Below, piece after piece: positions 6,754 to 16,524 of a DNA stretch of 40,533 nt (position 1 is the stretch's first letter; every line of letters begins with the position of its first letter). A program made the translations under genes and the position numbers. The DNA lies in contig RXJJ01000009.1 in NCBI GenBank assembly GCA_003963145.1, forward strand, positions 341,337 through 381,869. The letters run 5' to 3'. The notes below the pieces were generated by a model. The model was not told the DNA's origin, did no database searches, and worked only from the letters and a program-made list of their open reading frames with translations. The DNA is from Bradyrhizobiaceae bacterium (GTDB taxonomy: Bacteria; Pseudomonadota; Alphaproteobacteria; Rhizobiales; Xanthobacteraceae).

Positions 6754-8385
6754 TCAGCGCTGCACGCGCACACCGAGCATAACCACCGTTCCGGTCGCCG
6801 ACGCGCCCGGGGCGGTGCTGTCGAGCCAGTCCTGCCGCACGCTGCCCTTGATCTGGAGCGTGCGGCTCAGCTTGTAAACCAGATCGCCCTCGACGAAATA
6901 GCGTTTATCGGAGCGCACGCCGTCGTAATCGGTGGTCCCGTAACCGCCCTTGAGCGAGGCGATCAGCCAGCGCCGCAGAGCATGATCGACGGCGAGCGTG
7001 TAATCGCGCGAGATCGAACCGGAGGCGTTGGGCAGCGTGGTTTCGTCGATCGAGGACGTGGCGTTGAAGCGCACGGTGGTCAGCCCGGTCGCGGTCCATA
7101 CCAGTGAGCCGGAGGTCAGAAGACCCTGCAGCCGGTTGAGCCGCGGATCGGCATAGTCTCGCAGCTGATATCCGATGGCGATGTCGCCGGTCAGCAGGCG
7201 GGAAAATTCGAACGTGGTGCCGCCTTTCAGATAGCCGCCGGTGGAGTCGCGCGCAAAACCGTTGCTGTCGAAGTAAAGCTGGTGGATGCGTGTATCCGCC
7301 TCGAACTCGGCGAACGGCTTGATGCCCGGCGTCAGGTCGTAGCTGACGCGCGCGATCCCGCCATACTGATCGTAATTGCGGTCGGCATTGCTCGAGGTCG
7401 AGCCGTCGGTGAGTTTGGAATTCTGATACTGGGTGTGATCGATGGTTCCGGCGAGCGATACCTGCACACGACTAAAATCCTGCTCGACGCCGAGTGTCGC
7501 GCCGCTGGTCGTGTAGATCGGATATTTTTCCAGACCGACCTGCACGTTCGGGCTGCCCGGGTTGTCGGTGCCGACACGCAGCCGTAACTCGGTGTTAATC
7601 CGCGTGTCACGTGTCACATCGATGCGGCCGTCGATCTTGCCGGTGAAGTCGGGGCGGTCGATGCTGGTCGGTACCGGCGACACATTGCTGACCGTCGATG
7701 GGAATGTCGTGCCATAGCCGGTAAACGAGCCGCGCAGATCCACCACCAGCGAATGCCGCTGCCAGTCGGACGTCGCCAGCAGTTCCGGCGAGATCATGTA
7801 GAGCCATGATCCCTTCGGCGTGCTGACGCGGCCGGGATTGCTGTCATAGCCCCCGGAGAGTTCGACAGCCGCCTTGGTCAGAAAACCGCCGGTATAAAAG
7901 CCGACCTGACCGAACGGATCGTCATCATATCTCAGCCGCCGGCGCGGCGGTTGCCCTTCCACTGTGCCCGCGACGGCCGGTGGAACGGGAGTTTCCGCGC
8001 GCTTCGGCAGGGGTTTTTCGATTTGCGGATTGCCAGGTCCAGTGACTTTCGGCTTCGGCGCGCCGGGGTAGAGTTTGGGTTTCTGTTTCTTTCGATTGAG
8101 CGAGTCGAAGCCGGTTTCCGCCGCGCCTGAGCCGGCAGGCGTTTCATAGGACGGAATGGCACCCACGCGCGACGGGGCGATGCTTTCGCGCAATGCCGGC
8201 GCACTGCCTTGTGGTGTTGCAGCCGACTCGGCGTCCGGACTTCGCCGCAACGGCGAGCGATCGAGCGGCGCGAAGCCGCCCGGGGCCGGCGCCATCATTT
8301 CGGGTGTCAAAGCCTGAGCGAAAAGCGGCGTGACGAGCCAGAGCCAAAAAGCCGGACTCCAGACCAGAGCCATAAGGCCGCGCAT
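6754..8385 (-). CDS. Outer-membrane beta-barrel protein (BBP2-type)
   Basis: 543 residues. Start is set at ATG 8385, giving a signal peptide that ends LFAQA; an open frame reaches GTG 8511, but the extension is Arg-rich and has no ribosome site. Residues about 25-165 are a low-complexity Pro/Ala/Lys-rich periplasmic linker. From about 165 (DPFGQVGFYTGGFL) to the end there are alternating amphipathic strands with YGT, GGYDSNPG, YDQYGG and aromatic girdles, ending in V-Q-R. This fits the putative beta-barrel porin 2 / outer membrane beta-barrel family found beside exopolysaccharide genes in alphaproteobacteria. Its cargo is unknown. The last residue is Arg, not the usual aromatic. Confidence 0.8.
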   Translation of the reverse strand: MRGLMALVWSPAFWLWLVTPLFAQALTPEMMAPAPGGFAPLDRSPLRRSPDAESAATPQGSAPALRESIAPSRVGAIPSYETPAGSGAAETGFDSLNRKKQKPKLYPGAPKPKVTGPGNPQIEKPLPKRAETPVPPAVAGTVEGQPPRRRLRYDDDPFGQVGFYTGGFLTKAAVELSGGYDSNPGRVSTPKGSWLYMISPELLATSDWQRHSLVVDLRGSFTGYGTTFPSTVSNVSPVPTSIDRPDFTGKIDGRIDVTRDTRINTELRLRVGTDNPGSPNVQVGLEKYPIYTTSGATLGVEQDFSRVQVSLAGTIDHTQYQNSKLTDGSTSSNADRNYDQYGGIARVSYDLTPGIKPFAEFEADTRIHQLYFDSNGFARDSTGGYLKGGTTFEFSRLLTGDIAIGYQLRDYADPRLNRLQGLLTSGSLVWTATGLTTVRFNATSSIDETTLPNASGSISRDYTLAVDHALRRWLIASLKGGYGTTDYDGVRSDKRYFVEGDLVYKLSRTLQIKGSVRQDWLDSTAPGASATGTVVMLGVRVQR

Positions 8386-8692
8386 GGCAAAACCCGCCGC
8401 AAACGCGCGCCTTTTCTGCGCGCGGCGGCGAGACTGCAGACCCGGGGCATTCCGCCCTGCTGGCACGTCCCGCAACCTTTCCGGTAATCTTTCCGGCGAG
8501 CCGGAAAACACAACAAACGCAATGAGTTGCGACGAAGCAGGCGCTTCGGCACGAGGCCGAACGCCGTTAACAGAGTTAAAACAATTATGGTTAATGAGGC
8601 GTTGAGAACGCCCCGACGCATCGCGCGATGTCTTTGAACGTGCTAAAGGAAACGCCGTATCGGCGGCGCGGCCGCCCCTATCCGGATTTCAC
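8386..8692. other. Divergent intergenic region between barrel protein gene and kdsD
   Basis: 307 bases with no credible gene. A short perfect hairpin, GGCGTT-GAG-AACGCC, lies at 8598-8612. Promoters for both genes should be here, but I cannot pick a convincing pair of elements. Confidence 0.45.
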
Positions 8693-9700
8693 ATGGCCAA
8701 TCCCAAAGCGCGGGCTTCAACTTCCGTGAATGACCCAACATCTCCGGCCATCGAATCGGCGCTGCGTACCCTTGAGGCCGAGGCCGGCGGCGTCACCGCC
8801 CTCGCCGCCGCGCTGAAAGCCGATCTCGGACCCGCCTTCGTCGCCGCGGTCGAGCGCATCCGTAACGCCAAAGGCCGTCTGATCGTCACAGGTCTTGGCA
8901 AATCAGGCCATATCGGCCGCAAGATCGCCGCGACCTTCGCGTCAACCGGCACGCCTTCGTTTTTCGTCCACGCCTCGGAAGCCAGCCATGGCGATCTCGG
9001 CATGATTACCGCCGACGATGTGATCATGGCGCTGTCCTGGTCCGGCGAGACGGCCGAGCTGAAAAACCTGATCAATTACTCGCGGCGCTTTCGCATCGGC
9101 CTGATCGCTGTGACGTGCGACGCCCAGTCGACCCTCGGCGCGGCCGCCGACATTGCGCTGACGCTGCCGAAGGCGCGCGAGGCCTGGCACAATCTGGCCC
9201 CAACCACCTCGTCGGTCATGCAACTCGCCATCGGCGACGCGCTCGCGGTCGCCCTCCTCGAAAGCCGCGGCTTTACCGCGCTCGATTTCAGCGCACTGCA
9301 TCCCTCCGGCAAGTTAGGGGCGATGCTGAAATTCGTGCGCGACCTGATGCACAAGGACGCCGCAGTGCCGGTGAAACCGCTCGGCACCAAAATGTCTGAT
9401 GCGCTGGTTGAAATGACTTCGAAGGGCTTCGGCTGCGTCGGCATCGTAGATACGCGCGGCGATATCGTCGGCATCGTCACCGACGGCGACCTGCGCCGCC
9501 ACATGCGGCCGGACCTGATGACCGCAAGCGTGGATGACGTGATGACGAAGAATCCGAAGACCATCGGCCCGGACATGCTGGCGAGCGAGGCGCTGGAAAT
9601 TCTGAATGCTTCGCAGATCACGGCGCTGATCGTCACGCAAGGCAAGACGCCGGTCGGCATCGTGCACCTGCACGATATCCTCCGCGCAGGCGTGGTCTAG
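8693..9700 (+). CDS. kdsD: D-arabinose-5-phosphate isomerase (KpsF/GutQ family)
   Basis: 335 residues. An N-terminal SIS sugar-isomerase domain (about 50-190) has VTGLGKSGHIGRKIA and ALSWSGETAE; two CBS domains follow (about 215-275 and 280-335), with GIVTDGDLRRHM and VGIVHLHDI. It interconverts ribulose-5-phosphate and arabinose-5-phosphate, the first step to KDO for lipopolysaccharide. His-85-type and other active-site positions were not checked individually. The neighbouring outer-membrane gene fits an envelope context. Start ATG 8693. Confidence 0.93.
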   Translation: MANPKARASTSVNDPTSPAIESALRTLEAEAGGVTALAAALKADLGPAFVAAVERIRNAKGRLIVTGLGKSGHIGRKIAATFASTGTPSFFVHASEASHGDLGMITADDVIMALSWSGETAELKNLINYSRRFRIGLIAVTCDAQSTLGAAADIALTLPKAREAWHNLAPTTSSVMQLAIGDALAVALLESRGFTALDFSALHPSGKLGAMLKFVRDLMHKDAAVPVKPLGTKMSDALVEMTSKGFGCVGIVDTRGDIVGIVTDGDLRRHMRPDLMTASVDDVMTKNPKTIGPDMLASEALEILNASQITALIVTQGKTPVGIVHLHDILRAGVV

Positions 9701-9710
9701 CCACCAAGCG

Positions 9711-10154
9711 CTAAACCAGCCCCACGCGCAGCCGTGCTCCGTCCGCCTGCTCGATCCTGACGCGGCTGCCGGCCGGGGCATCAGGTCCTTCGACGCGCCA
9801 GATGGTATCGTCGATCCTCACGGTGCCGATGCCGTCCACAATCGGCTTCTCCAGCGTCAGCACACGGCCGACCAGACCCGCAGTCCGGCGGTTGAGAAAC
9901 GGCTTGTCGGTTTCGCTGGCGCTTGGCCGTCCGAAACGCCGCCACAGCGGCACCATCGCAGCCGACAGCACGGCAAATATCAGCAGCTGGCTTTGCCACG
10001 ACGAGGCGATGAAAAACGACAGGATGCCAACGATCATCGCCGCGATCCCGAACCAGAGCAAAAACACGCCCGGCGCGAGCGTCTCAAGCCCCATCAGCAC
10101 GATGCCGACAATGGCCCAGATCCAGTTTCCGAGACCGGAGAGAATATCCGTCAT
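9711..10154 (-). CDS. NfeD family membrane protein
   Basis: 147 residues: two to three N-terminal transmembrane helices (about 8-28, 30-50, 55-70) followed by a soluble OB-fold domain from about 85 (GRVLTLEKPIVDGIGTVRIDDTIWRVEGPDAPAGSRV), the NfeD C-terminal domain. This is the short NfeD form without a ClpP-type protease domain. NfeD proteins work with SPFH/stomatin-like proteins in membrane quality control, and the SPFH gene is directly upstream with eight bases between, so the two form one unit. Start ATG 10154. Confidence 0.93.
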   Translation of the reverse strand: MTDILSGLGNWIWAIVGIVLMGLETLAPGVFLLWFGIAAMIVGILSFFIASSWQSQLLIFAVLSAAMVPLWRRFGRPSASETDKPFLNRRTAGLVGRVLTLEKPIVDGIGTVRIDDTIWRVEGPDAPAGSRVRIEQADGARLRVGLV

Positions 10155-10162
10155 GACGTGGC

Positions 10163-11155
10163 TCAGATCGTCGGCTTGGGCGGCTGCGTGCCTGCGTTGG
10201 GCACGGTCGGACGGCGCGCGGCAGCCGTGGCCGAGGCCGCGCTTTCGCCAAAGGTGGCCTTCGCGATTTCCCCGATGCCGGCGAGCGAGCCGAGAATTCC
10301 CGTCGCCTCGATGGGGAGCATGACAATTTTCTGGTTCGGGGACTGCGCGATCTCCCCGAACGCCTTGATGTACTTGTCGGCGATGAAATAGTTCAGCGAC
10401 GCGACATCGCCCGCGGCGATCGCCTGGCTGACCATCTGCGTTGCCTTGGCCTCAGCCTCTGCGGAGCGCTCGCGCGCCTCGGCGTCACGGAAGGCGGCTT
10501 CCTTACGGCCTTCGGCCTGCAGGATTTGCGCCTGCTTGGCGCCTTCCGCACGCAGAATTTCGGACTGACGCTGGCCCTCGGCCTGCAAAATATCGGCGCG
10601 CTTCACGCGCTCGGCCTTCATCTGCCGGCCCATCGCCTCCACCAGATCGGCTGGCGGCACGATGTCCTTGATCTCGATGCGATTGACCTTCAGGCCCCAT
10701 GGCGACACCGCGGCATCGACCACGCGCAATAACCGCTCGTTGATCTCATCGCGATGCGACAATACCTGATCGAGATCCATCGACCCCATCACGGAGCGGA
10801 TATTGGTCATGGTCAGCGTTACGATAGCCTGATTCAGATTGGACACCTCGTAACTCGCCTTTGCCGCATCGAACACCTGAAAGAATGCGACGCCGTCCAC
10901 GGTGACCGTGGCATTATCCTTGGTGATGACCTCCTGCTCTGGAATTTCGATCACCTGCTCCATCATATTGACCTTGCGGCCGATGCGGTCGAAATAAGGA
11001 ACTATGAGATTCAGACCGGGCTCCAGCGTGCGGGTGTATTTTCCGAACCGCTCCACCGTCCAGTCGTAGCCCTGCGGCACGGTCTTGACGCCCGCAACCA
11101 GCGTGGCGATGACGAGAAAAAGAACCGCGATTGCGAAAATATCGAACCCGGACAT
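10163..11155 (-). CDS. SPFH/Band 7 domain protein, QmcA-like stomatin
   Basis: 330 residues: one N-terminal membrane anchor (about 3-23), then the SPFH domain ([20 protein letters not shown] to about 200), then a coiled-coil with repeated alanine/glutamate motifs ([20 protein letters not shown] and following), and a Pro/Ala-rich tail. Such proteins oligomerise at the inner membrane and with NfeD partners scaffold or modulate proteases and lipid domains. ATG 11155 has GGGAG seven bases upstream; the upstream frame to 11206 is not needed. It overlaps in transcription direction with hemH, 165 bases upstream. Confidence 0.92.
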   Translation of the reverse strand: MSGFDIFAIAVLFLVIATLVAGVKTVPQGYDWTVERFGKYTRTLEPGLNLIVPYFDRIGRKVNMMEQVIEIPEQEVITKDNATVTVDGVAFFQVFDAAKASYEVSNLNQAIVTLTMTNIRSVMGSMDLDQVLSHRDEINERLLRVVDAAVSPWGLKVNRIEIKDIVPPADLVEAMGRQMKAERVKRADILQAEGQRQSEILRAEGAKQAQILQAEGRKEAAFRDAEARERSAEAEAKATQMVSQAIAAGDVASLNYFIADKYIKAFGEIAQSPNQKIVMLPIEATGILGSLAGIGEIAKATFGESAASATAAARRPTVPNAGTQPPKPTI

Positions 11156-11320
11156 CTGAAACTCCCTGGGATGTTGAAATGCGGGGCGGCATGCAATGCT
11201 TAGCATAGCGGCGTGACGGTTGCGCTGTATCTTAGTGTGCCGACCGATGGAAAAGGTTCAGGAAAAGCCCCCGTGCTCGGCTTAAATCCAGTCTTCTAAA
11301 TCGAATCCAAATCGGGTCTT

Positions 11321-12355
11321 TTAAATCCAGCCTTGCAACTCGCGCAGTACAAGCTGACGGATAACATCCATGCCGGCGTCGCTGTCGTTGAGGCAGGGAA
11401 TGAAAGCAAATTGCTCGCCGCCATTGTGACGGAAAATCTCGGCGTTCTCCTGTGCGATTTCTTCCAAGGTCTCGAGACAGTCGGCGGAGAAGCCGGGCGT
11501 GATGACGGCTATTCTTTTCAGGCCATCCTTCGCCAGTTGCTCCATGGTCTTGTCGGTATAAGGCTGCAGCCACTCCTGATAACCGAAACGCGACTGGAAG
11601 GTCAGCATCAGCCCTTTCTCGTCCAGAGCCATGCGCCTGCGAAGCGCATCGACAGTGGCCGCGCACTGCGCCGCGTAGGGATCGCCCTTGTCGATATAGC
11701 TTTTCGGCATGCCGTGGAACGACGCCACGATGGTTTCCGGCTTGAACGGCAACGCCGACAGATGAGAGTCGATCGAGGCTGCCAGCGCGTCGATATAGGA
11801 GGCATCGTCGTAATAAGGTGGTGTGAACCGCACGGTCGGCTGCGCGCGCATGTCCTTCAAGGCGCTTGCAACCTTGTCCACCACGGTCGCGGACGTCGAT
11901 GCCGAATATTGCGGATAAAGCGGCACGACGAGGATGCGGTCGCATCCTTGCGCCATCAACGAATCGAGGCCGGACTTGATCGAGGGATTCCCGTAACGCA
12001 TGCCCCATTCGACGGCGATTTTCTGATCGGCGATCGACGCGCCAAGCTTCTCGGATTGCCCGCGTGTGATGGTCTTTAGCGGCGACTCGTTCCGCTCGTT
12101 ATTCCAGATTTTCAAATAGTCCTTTGCCTTGCGCGCGGGCCGGATACGCAGAACGATGCCGTTCAGAATCACTTGCCAGATCAGGCCCTGGTTCTCGATC
12201 ACACGCGGATCGGACAGAAACTCTTTCAGATAGACACGCACACCGCGCGCGTCGGCGGTGTCCGGCGTCCCGAGATTGACCAGCAGCACGCCCACGCGGC
12301 CGGCACGCGCCTGAGGCTCGGCCCGGTTCTGATCGAGGGAAACAACAACGCTCAT
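11321..12355 (-). CDS. hemH: Ferrochelatase
   Basis: 344 residues. The last step of haem synthesis: insertion of Fe(II) into protoporphyrin IX, membrane-associated in the cytosol. Visible hallmarks are the start VGVLLVNLGTPD, the catalytic His214 in VASFHGMPKSY, and Glu295 in SADCLETLEEI. Length is normal for alphaproteobacterial HemH. ATG 12355 starts 36 bases after the NicO gene ends, so hemH may be read together with the metal genes upstream. Beyond its stop, 11285-11330 holds short near-repeats of AAATCCAGTCTT type and, further, a weak GGGGGCTTTT hairpin that could end transcription. Confidence 0.95.
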   Translation of the reverse strand: MSVVVSLDQNRAEPQARAGRVGVLLVNLGTPDTADARGVRVYLKEFLSDPRVIENQGLIWQVILNGIVLRIRPARKAKDYLKIWNNERNESPLKTITRGQSEKLGASIADQKIAVEWGMRYGNPSIKSGLDSLMAQGCDRILVVPLYPQYSASTSATVVDKVASALKDMRAQPTVRFTPPYYDDASYIDALAASIDSHLSALPFKPETIVASFHGMPKSYIDKGDPYAAQCAATVDALRRRMALDEKGLMLTFQSRFGYQEWLQPYTDKTMEQLAKDGLKRIAVITPGFSADCLETLEEIAQENAEIFRHNGGEQFAFIPCLNDSDAGMDVIRQLVLRELQGWI

Positions 12356-12391
12356 GATAAAGACGACCTTTCAACAGCGAAGGGTATCCTA

Positions 12392-13582
12392 TCAGAAGCA
12401 CGTCACCCGTTCTGCGGCAATATAGCCCAGCAACAGGCCGGTTCCGAACAGCAGCACCAGAGCGGCCGCGCCGAACTCCATACCGCGTAGAAGCACCGCG
12501 CCGCCGCCATCGCGGCCGGTTGTCATACGCCGCGCCAGACCTTTGGCAGAAACCGCCAGCATCGCGATGCTTGCAACGGTAATTGCGGTCCCGAGCCCCA
12601 TCAGCAGGGTCGCGGCGACGCCGGCCCAGAAAAGCCCCTGAACGAAAGCGAACACCAGCACGAGGATCGCGCCCGAGCAGGGACGAATGCCGACAGTGAG
12701 GATCGCGCTCAACCCCCGCGACCAGCCGCCGGGACCGGCGAGTTCGCTGGGTTCCGGCCCGTGCGAATGTCCGCAATGCTCGCCGTGAACATGTCCGTGA
12801 TCGTGGGGATGATCCGCATGAGCATGCTCGTGGCCGTGGTCATGGCCGTGATGCACATGATCATGCTCGTGGTGAACCGCCCGGGCGTGGTTGTGTCCCT
12901 CGTGAGTATGATCGTGGTGATGATGGTCGTGGCCGTGATGATCGGATGCATGGGCATGCGCCATCGCCGGAACGGCGGCAGGCATCAGATTGGGCACGAA
13001 ATTTGGCGTGGACTTGTCCCGCCAATTGGCAAGCGCGCGGAAAAACCCGCCGCCCTTGCTCCAGGCAAGGCGAGCGCCGAAAGCGGCGATCAGGCCATAG
13101 CTGACGATTTCGACAACGCGCTCGGCGTTGCACATCGCGCCGGCCGTGACATTGAGAATCACCGCACCGATGCCGACGATAGCGATTGCAACCAGTGACT
13201 GCATCAGCGCCGAGGCAAACGACAGCACGATGCCACGCTTTGCCGTCTCTTCGTTGGCCACGAGATAGGACGAAATCACCGCCTTGCCGTGTCCGGGACC
13301 GGCGGCATGGAAAATTCCATAGGCGAAGGAAATGCCGAGCAAAGTCCAGACCGCGGTGCCATCGCTTTTCGCAGCCCGGATGGTCGCCGAGATCTGCCGG
13401 TAAAACTCGGATTGCTTGGCAAGCAGCCAACCGACAATCCCCCCGACCTGGGAATCCGGCATCGCCTTGGGCGCACCAAAGGGGTTTTGCGCCAGCGCCG
13501 TATCAACCGCACATATCGCGACCGCCGAAATGGCTGCGACGATCAGCGCATGACGCAAAAGACTCGAGCGGGATATCTGCAT
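12392..13582 (-). CDS. NicO-family nickel/cobalt transporter with His-rich loop
   Basis: 396 residues. After a signal-like first helix, transmembrane helices flank the signature FHAAGPGHGK (about 91-100). The central cytoplasmic or periplasmic loop (209-274) is extremely His-rich and must bind metal. A second block, VGIRPCSGAILVL, is the other conserved NicO/RcnA signature. RcnA exports Ni2+ and Co2+; other NicO proteins are uptake permeases, and direction cannot be read here. ATG 13582 shares one base with the DUF1007 stop (TGATG), with GGAG eight bases upstream; a GTG at 13591 is less likely. DUF1007 plus NicO is a recurrent pair. Confidence 0.9.
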   Translation of the reverse strand: MQISRSSLLRHALIVAAISAVAICAVDTALAQNPFGAPKAMPDSQVGGIVGWLLAKQSEFYRQISATIRAAKSDGTAVWTLLGISFAYGIFHAAGPGHGKAVISSYLVANEETAKRGIVLSFASALMQSLVAIAIVGIGAVILNVTAGAMCNAERVVEIVSYGLIAAFGARLAWSKGGGFFRALANWRDKSTPNFVPNLMPAAVPAMAHAHASDHHGHDHHHHDHTHEGHNHARAVHHEHDHVHHGHDHGHEHAHADHPHDHGHVHGEHCGHSHGPEPSELAGPGGWSRGLSAILTVGIRPCSGAILVLVFAFVQGLFWAGVAATLLMGLGTAITVASIAMLAVSAKGLARRMTTGRDGGGAVLLRGMEFGAAALVLLFGTGLLLGYIAAERVTCF

Positions 13583-14226
13583 CAGGGGCACTCCACCGTG
13601 ATCTTGTTGGCGAACATCGCACCGTAATTCGCATTGTCGCCGGCGAGAAACTCAGCATCGTTCATCGTCTGCGCTGTTGTGCCATCCGAGGGGCGGATGA
13701 AATTCATCTTGCAGCCTGCGGGCGCACCAATGAGACGGATCGGATCCTTCTGCGCCATCTGGAAATCGATGAAATAACTCGGGTCGAAAATCTCGACCTG
13801 CAGCTGCTGCGACTTGAAAGGCACCTTGAAGGGCAGTGTAAAATGCAGGGTCAGGTTGCCGTTGGTAAACTCCAGATAATAGTCGACGGGATCGCCAAAT
13901 TTTTCCTTCTTCTGGAATCCCACCGCTCCTTCCTTGGCGAAAGTGAAGTAAGCGTACTCTTTAAGCGAGTCGACATTGGTCTGCGCCAGCGACGTCAATT
14001 CCTCGCGCGTGTAGACGCCCTTGGTTTTGTGCGGCAGTCCTTGCAGCGCATAGGCGGCGAACATTTCGTCGAACGTCCATGCATGTCGCACGCCTGTGAT
14101 CGTGCCATCCGGCGCGTAAAGAAGCTCGCTGATCGCGGTGATCCAGACATGCGGATGTGCATGCGCTGTCAGCGGACTCAGCACGAAGGCAGCGACGAGA
14201 CTGAAACAGCGAACGATTTTAAGCAT
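13582..14226 (-). CDS. DUF1007 family periplasmic protein
   Basis: 214 residues with a signal peptide cleaved near TAHAHPHVW. The mature N-terminus HPHVW is the hallmark of DUF1007 and offers two histidines for metal. Remaining blocks (WTFDEMFAAYAL, ILFDPSYFIDF-like VEIFDPSYFIDFQ, KITVECP at the end) fit the family. DUF1007 proteins are regularly paired with NicO transporters and are thought to act as periplasmic metal-handling partners, but no reaction is established. It overlaps the NicO gene by one base and begins 14 bases after the peptidase gene. Confidence 0.9.
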   Translation of the reverse strand: MLKIVRCFSLVAAFVLSPLTAHAHPHVWITAISELLYAPDGTITGVRHAWTFDEMFAAYALQGLPHKTKGVYTREELTSLAQTNVDSLKEYAYFTFAKEGAVGFQKKEKFGDPVDYYLEFTNGNLTLHFTLPFKVPFKSQQLQVEIFDPSYFIDFQMAQKDPIRLIGAPAGCKMNFIRPSDGTTAQTMNDAEFLAGDNANYGAMFANKITVECP

Positions 14227-14240
14227 CGCGTGCCCTGGGA

Positions 14241-16343
14241 TCAGGCCGCCTCCGGAGCATCGAGCAGTCCACGCCGGCGAAGCAGCGCGTCAGGTTCGGG
14301 TTTGCGGCCGCGGAACGCAACATAAGCCTCTTCAGGATCGCGTGATCCGCCTGACGAATAAATGTCATCATGCAAACGTTTGGCAACGGACGGATCGAAG
14401 ATGTCACGCGCCTCCTCGAATGCACCGAATGCATCGGCATCCATCACTTCCGACCACATGTAGCTGTAATAACCGGCCGCATAATGATCGCCGGAAAAGA
14501 TGTGGCCGAATTGCTGCGGACGATGACGCATCGCGATTTCAGCTGGCATGCCGATCTTCTCGAGCTCCTTGCGTTCGAACGCGTGCACGTCGGTGATCGA
14601 GGCTGCCGGCTGGCTATGGAATTCGAGGTCGAGCAGCGCGGAGGACACAAATTCCACCGTGGCGAATCCCTGATTGAATTTGCGGGCGGCGAGGAAGCGC
14701 CTGAGCAGATCGTCCGGCAGCGGCTGGTTGGTCTGATAATGCCGTGCGAACGTCTGCAACACCTGCGGCTGCTCCTGCCAGTGCTCGTAGAGCTGCGACG
14801 GCAGCTCGACGAAGTCGGTGAACACGCTGGTTCCCGACAGCGACGGATAGACCACGTTCGACAGCATGCCATGCAGGCCGTGGCCGAACTCGTGGAATAG
14901 CGTGCGCGCATCGTCCGGCGACAACAGCGTGGGCTGGCCCTCCGCACCCTTGGCGCAATTCAGGACATTGATCACCAGCGGCGCAACATCGCCGTCGAGT
15001 TTCTGCTGGTCGCGCAGCGAGGTCATCCACGCGCCCGAGCGTTTCGAGGGCCGCGCAAAGTAGTCGCCATAAAAGAGAGCCTTGTGATTGCCGGCGGCAT
15101 CCTTCACCTCCCACACCCGCACATCCGGGTGCCAGACCGGGATATCCTTGCGCTCATTGAAGGTAAGCCCGAACAGCCGATGGGCGACGTCAAAGGCGGC
15201 GTCGATCATGCAGTCGAGCGCGAGATAAGGCTTGATCGCGGAATCGTCGAAATTGGCGCGGCGCTGGCGCAGCTTCTCGGCATAATAGCGCCAGTCCCAG
15301 GCCGCGAGCTTGAAGTTGCCGCCCTCCTCCGCGATCAGGGCCTGCAGGGCGTCGCGATCTTTGAGCGCCCGCGCGCGGGCCGGTTTCCAGACCCCCTCCA
15401 GAAGCGCCCGCACATTCTGCGGGGTCTTGGCCATGGAATCCTCGAGGCTGTAGGCGGCAAAACTCGGATAACCGAGCAGTTTTGCGGTCTCCTCGCGCAA
15501 TTTCAGGATCTCAAGGATAGCCGCGGAGTTGTCGTTGGCATTGCCATTGTCGCCCCGGGCGATGAAAGCCTTGTAGACCTTCTCCCGCAGATCGCGGCGG
15601 CTGGAGGACTGCAGGAACGGCTCGACGGAGGAGCGAGACAGCGTCACCAGCATCTTGCCCGGCTGGCCGCGCTCATCGGATGCGGCCTTGGCGGCAGCAA
15701 TGAAGCTCTCGGGAAGGCCGGCAAGATCTCCCTCGCCCAGTTCCAGCGTCCAGGCCTGCTCGTCTGCGAGCAGATTATGGCTGAAAGTGGTGGACAGATG
15801 CGCCAGCCGCTCGTTGATCTCGGCCATCCTTGCCTTGGCGGTCTCATCGAGACCGGCGCCGGCGCGGTGGAAATGGGTGTAGGTCCGCTCCAGAAGGCGT
15901 GCCTGCTCCGGCGTGAGGTTCAGCTTGGCGGCGTTCTGACGCAGGCTGGCGATCCGCGCGAACAGCCTGGCGTCCATCATGATCGGATTCCAGTGCCGCG
16001 CCTGATCCAGCGCCACCCGGCTTTCGATCTCAAGCAACTCAGGCGTCGAATTGGCGCCAACCAGATTATAGAACACGGCCGACACCTTGGAGAGCAACTT
16101 GCCAGACCGCTCCAGCGCCACAATCGTGTTCTCGAAGGTCGGCTCGGCGGCATCGGCCTTGATAGCCGCGACCTCGGCGTCGTGCGCGGCGAAGGCCTTC
16201 TCGAAAGCCGGCTCGAAATGCGCGGGCTGAATGTCACCAAAAGGCGGGGTTTCGAAAGGCGTCTGCCAGGGCTGAAGCAGCGGATTGGCGGTCATGGCGG
16301 GAGTGGCGGCGGCCTTGGCCGGTGTGGCAGACGTCTGTGTCAT
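14241..16343 (-). CDS. M3 family oligopeptidase (oligopeptidase A / Dcp type)
   Basis: 700 residues, the normal length of M3A peptidases. The zinc site is HEFGHGLHGML at about residues 484-494 (His484, Glu485 catalytic, His488); the third ligand Glu should lie about 25 residues later near ELPSQLYEHW. N-terminal block NPLLQPWQTPFETPPFGDIQPAHFEPAF is typical. It degrades short peptides, including cleaved signal peptides, in the cytosol. No signal peptide is visible. Start ATG 16343 with AAGGGA upstream. It is first of a run of six minus-strand genes ending at nfeD. Confidence 0.93.
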   Translation of the reverse strand: MTQTSATPAKAAATPAMTANPLLQPWQTPFETPPFGDIQPAHFEPAFEKAFAAHDAEVAAIKADAAEPTFENTIVALERSGKLLSKVSAVFYNLVGANSTPELLEIESRVALDQARHWNPIMMDARLFARIASLRQNAAKLNLTPEQARLLERTYTHFHRAGAGLDETAKARMAEINERLAHLSTTFSHNLLADEQAWTLELGEGDLAGLPESFIAAAKAASDERGQPGKMLVTLSRSSVEPFLQSSSRRDLREKVYKAFIARGDNGNANDNSAAILEILKLREETAKLLGYPSFAAYSLEDSMAKTPQNVRALLEGVWKPARARALKDRDALQALIAEEGGNFKLAAWDWRYYAEKLRQRRANFDDSAIKPYLALDCMIDAAFDVAHRLFGLTFNERKDIPVWHPDVRVWEVKDAAGNHKALFYGDYFARPSKRSGAWMTSLRDQQKLDGDVAPLVINVLNCAKGAEGQPTLLSPDDARTLFHEFGHGLHGMLSNVVYPSLSGTSVFTDFVELPSQLYEHWQEQPQVLQTFARHYQTNQPLPDDLLRRFLAARKFNQGFATVEFVSSALLDLEFHSQPAASITDVHAFERKELEKIGMPAEIAMRHRPQQFGHIFSGDHYAAGYYSYMWSEVMDADAFGAFEEARDIFDPSVAKRLHDDIYSSGGSRDPEEAYVAFRGRKPEPDALLRRRGLLDAPEAA

Positions 16344-16524
16344 GAAAGTCCCTTAAAAGCCCGATTTTCAGTATTTTCCGGCCGAACCATATAGCACCAG
16401 CTGGGGCTTTTTTACGCCCGAAATGGCGGCACGGAGCCCGATCTCAAGCTTGATCCGGAGGGCGATTTCGCGGAGATTGCGGCCCCCGGGCAGGACCGGG
16501 CCCAAGGACGGATGAGGACAGAGC

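Noticed and set aside
7282-7587. Plus-strand frame inside the barrel gene
   Set aside because: Antisense shadow with no conserved features.
11232-12008. 258-codon minus-strand frame
   Set aside because: Out of frame within hemH, which has the full ferrochelatase motif set.
12761-12960. Short tandem repeats suggesting a CRISPR or satellite array
   Set aside because: The CATG/GTG repeats encode the His-rich loop of NicO and have no regular repeat-spacer unit.
12761-13198. Plus-strand frame resembling a membrane protein with repeated Met/Val
   Set aside because: Mirror image of the NicO His tract, not a real transporter.
13186-14325. 379-codon plus-strand frame
   Set aside because: Antisense to NicO and DUF1007 genes.
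15084-16394. 436-codon plus-strand frame
   Set aside because: Antisense to the M3 peptidase; no family resemblance.
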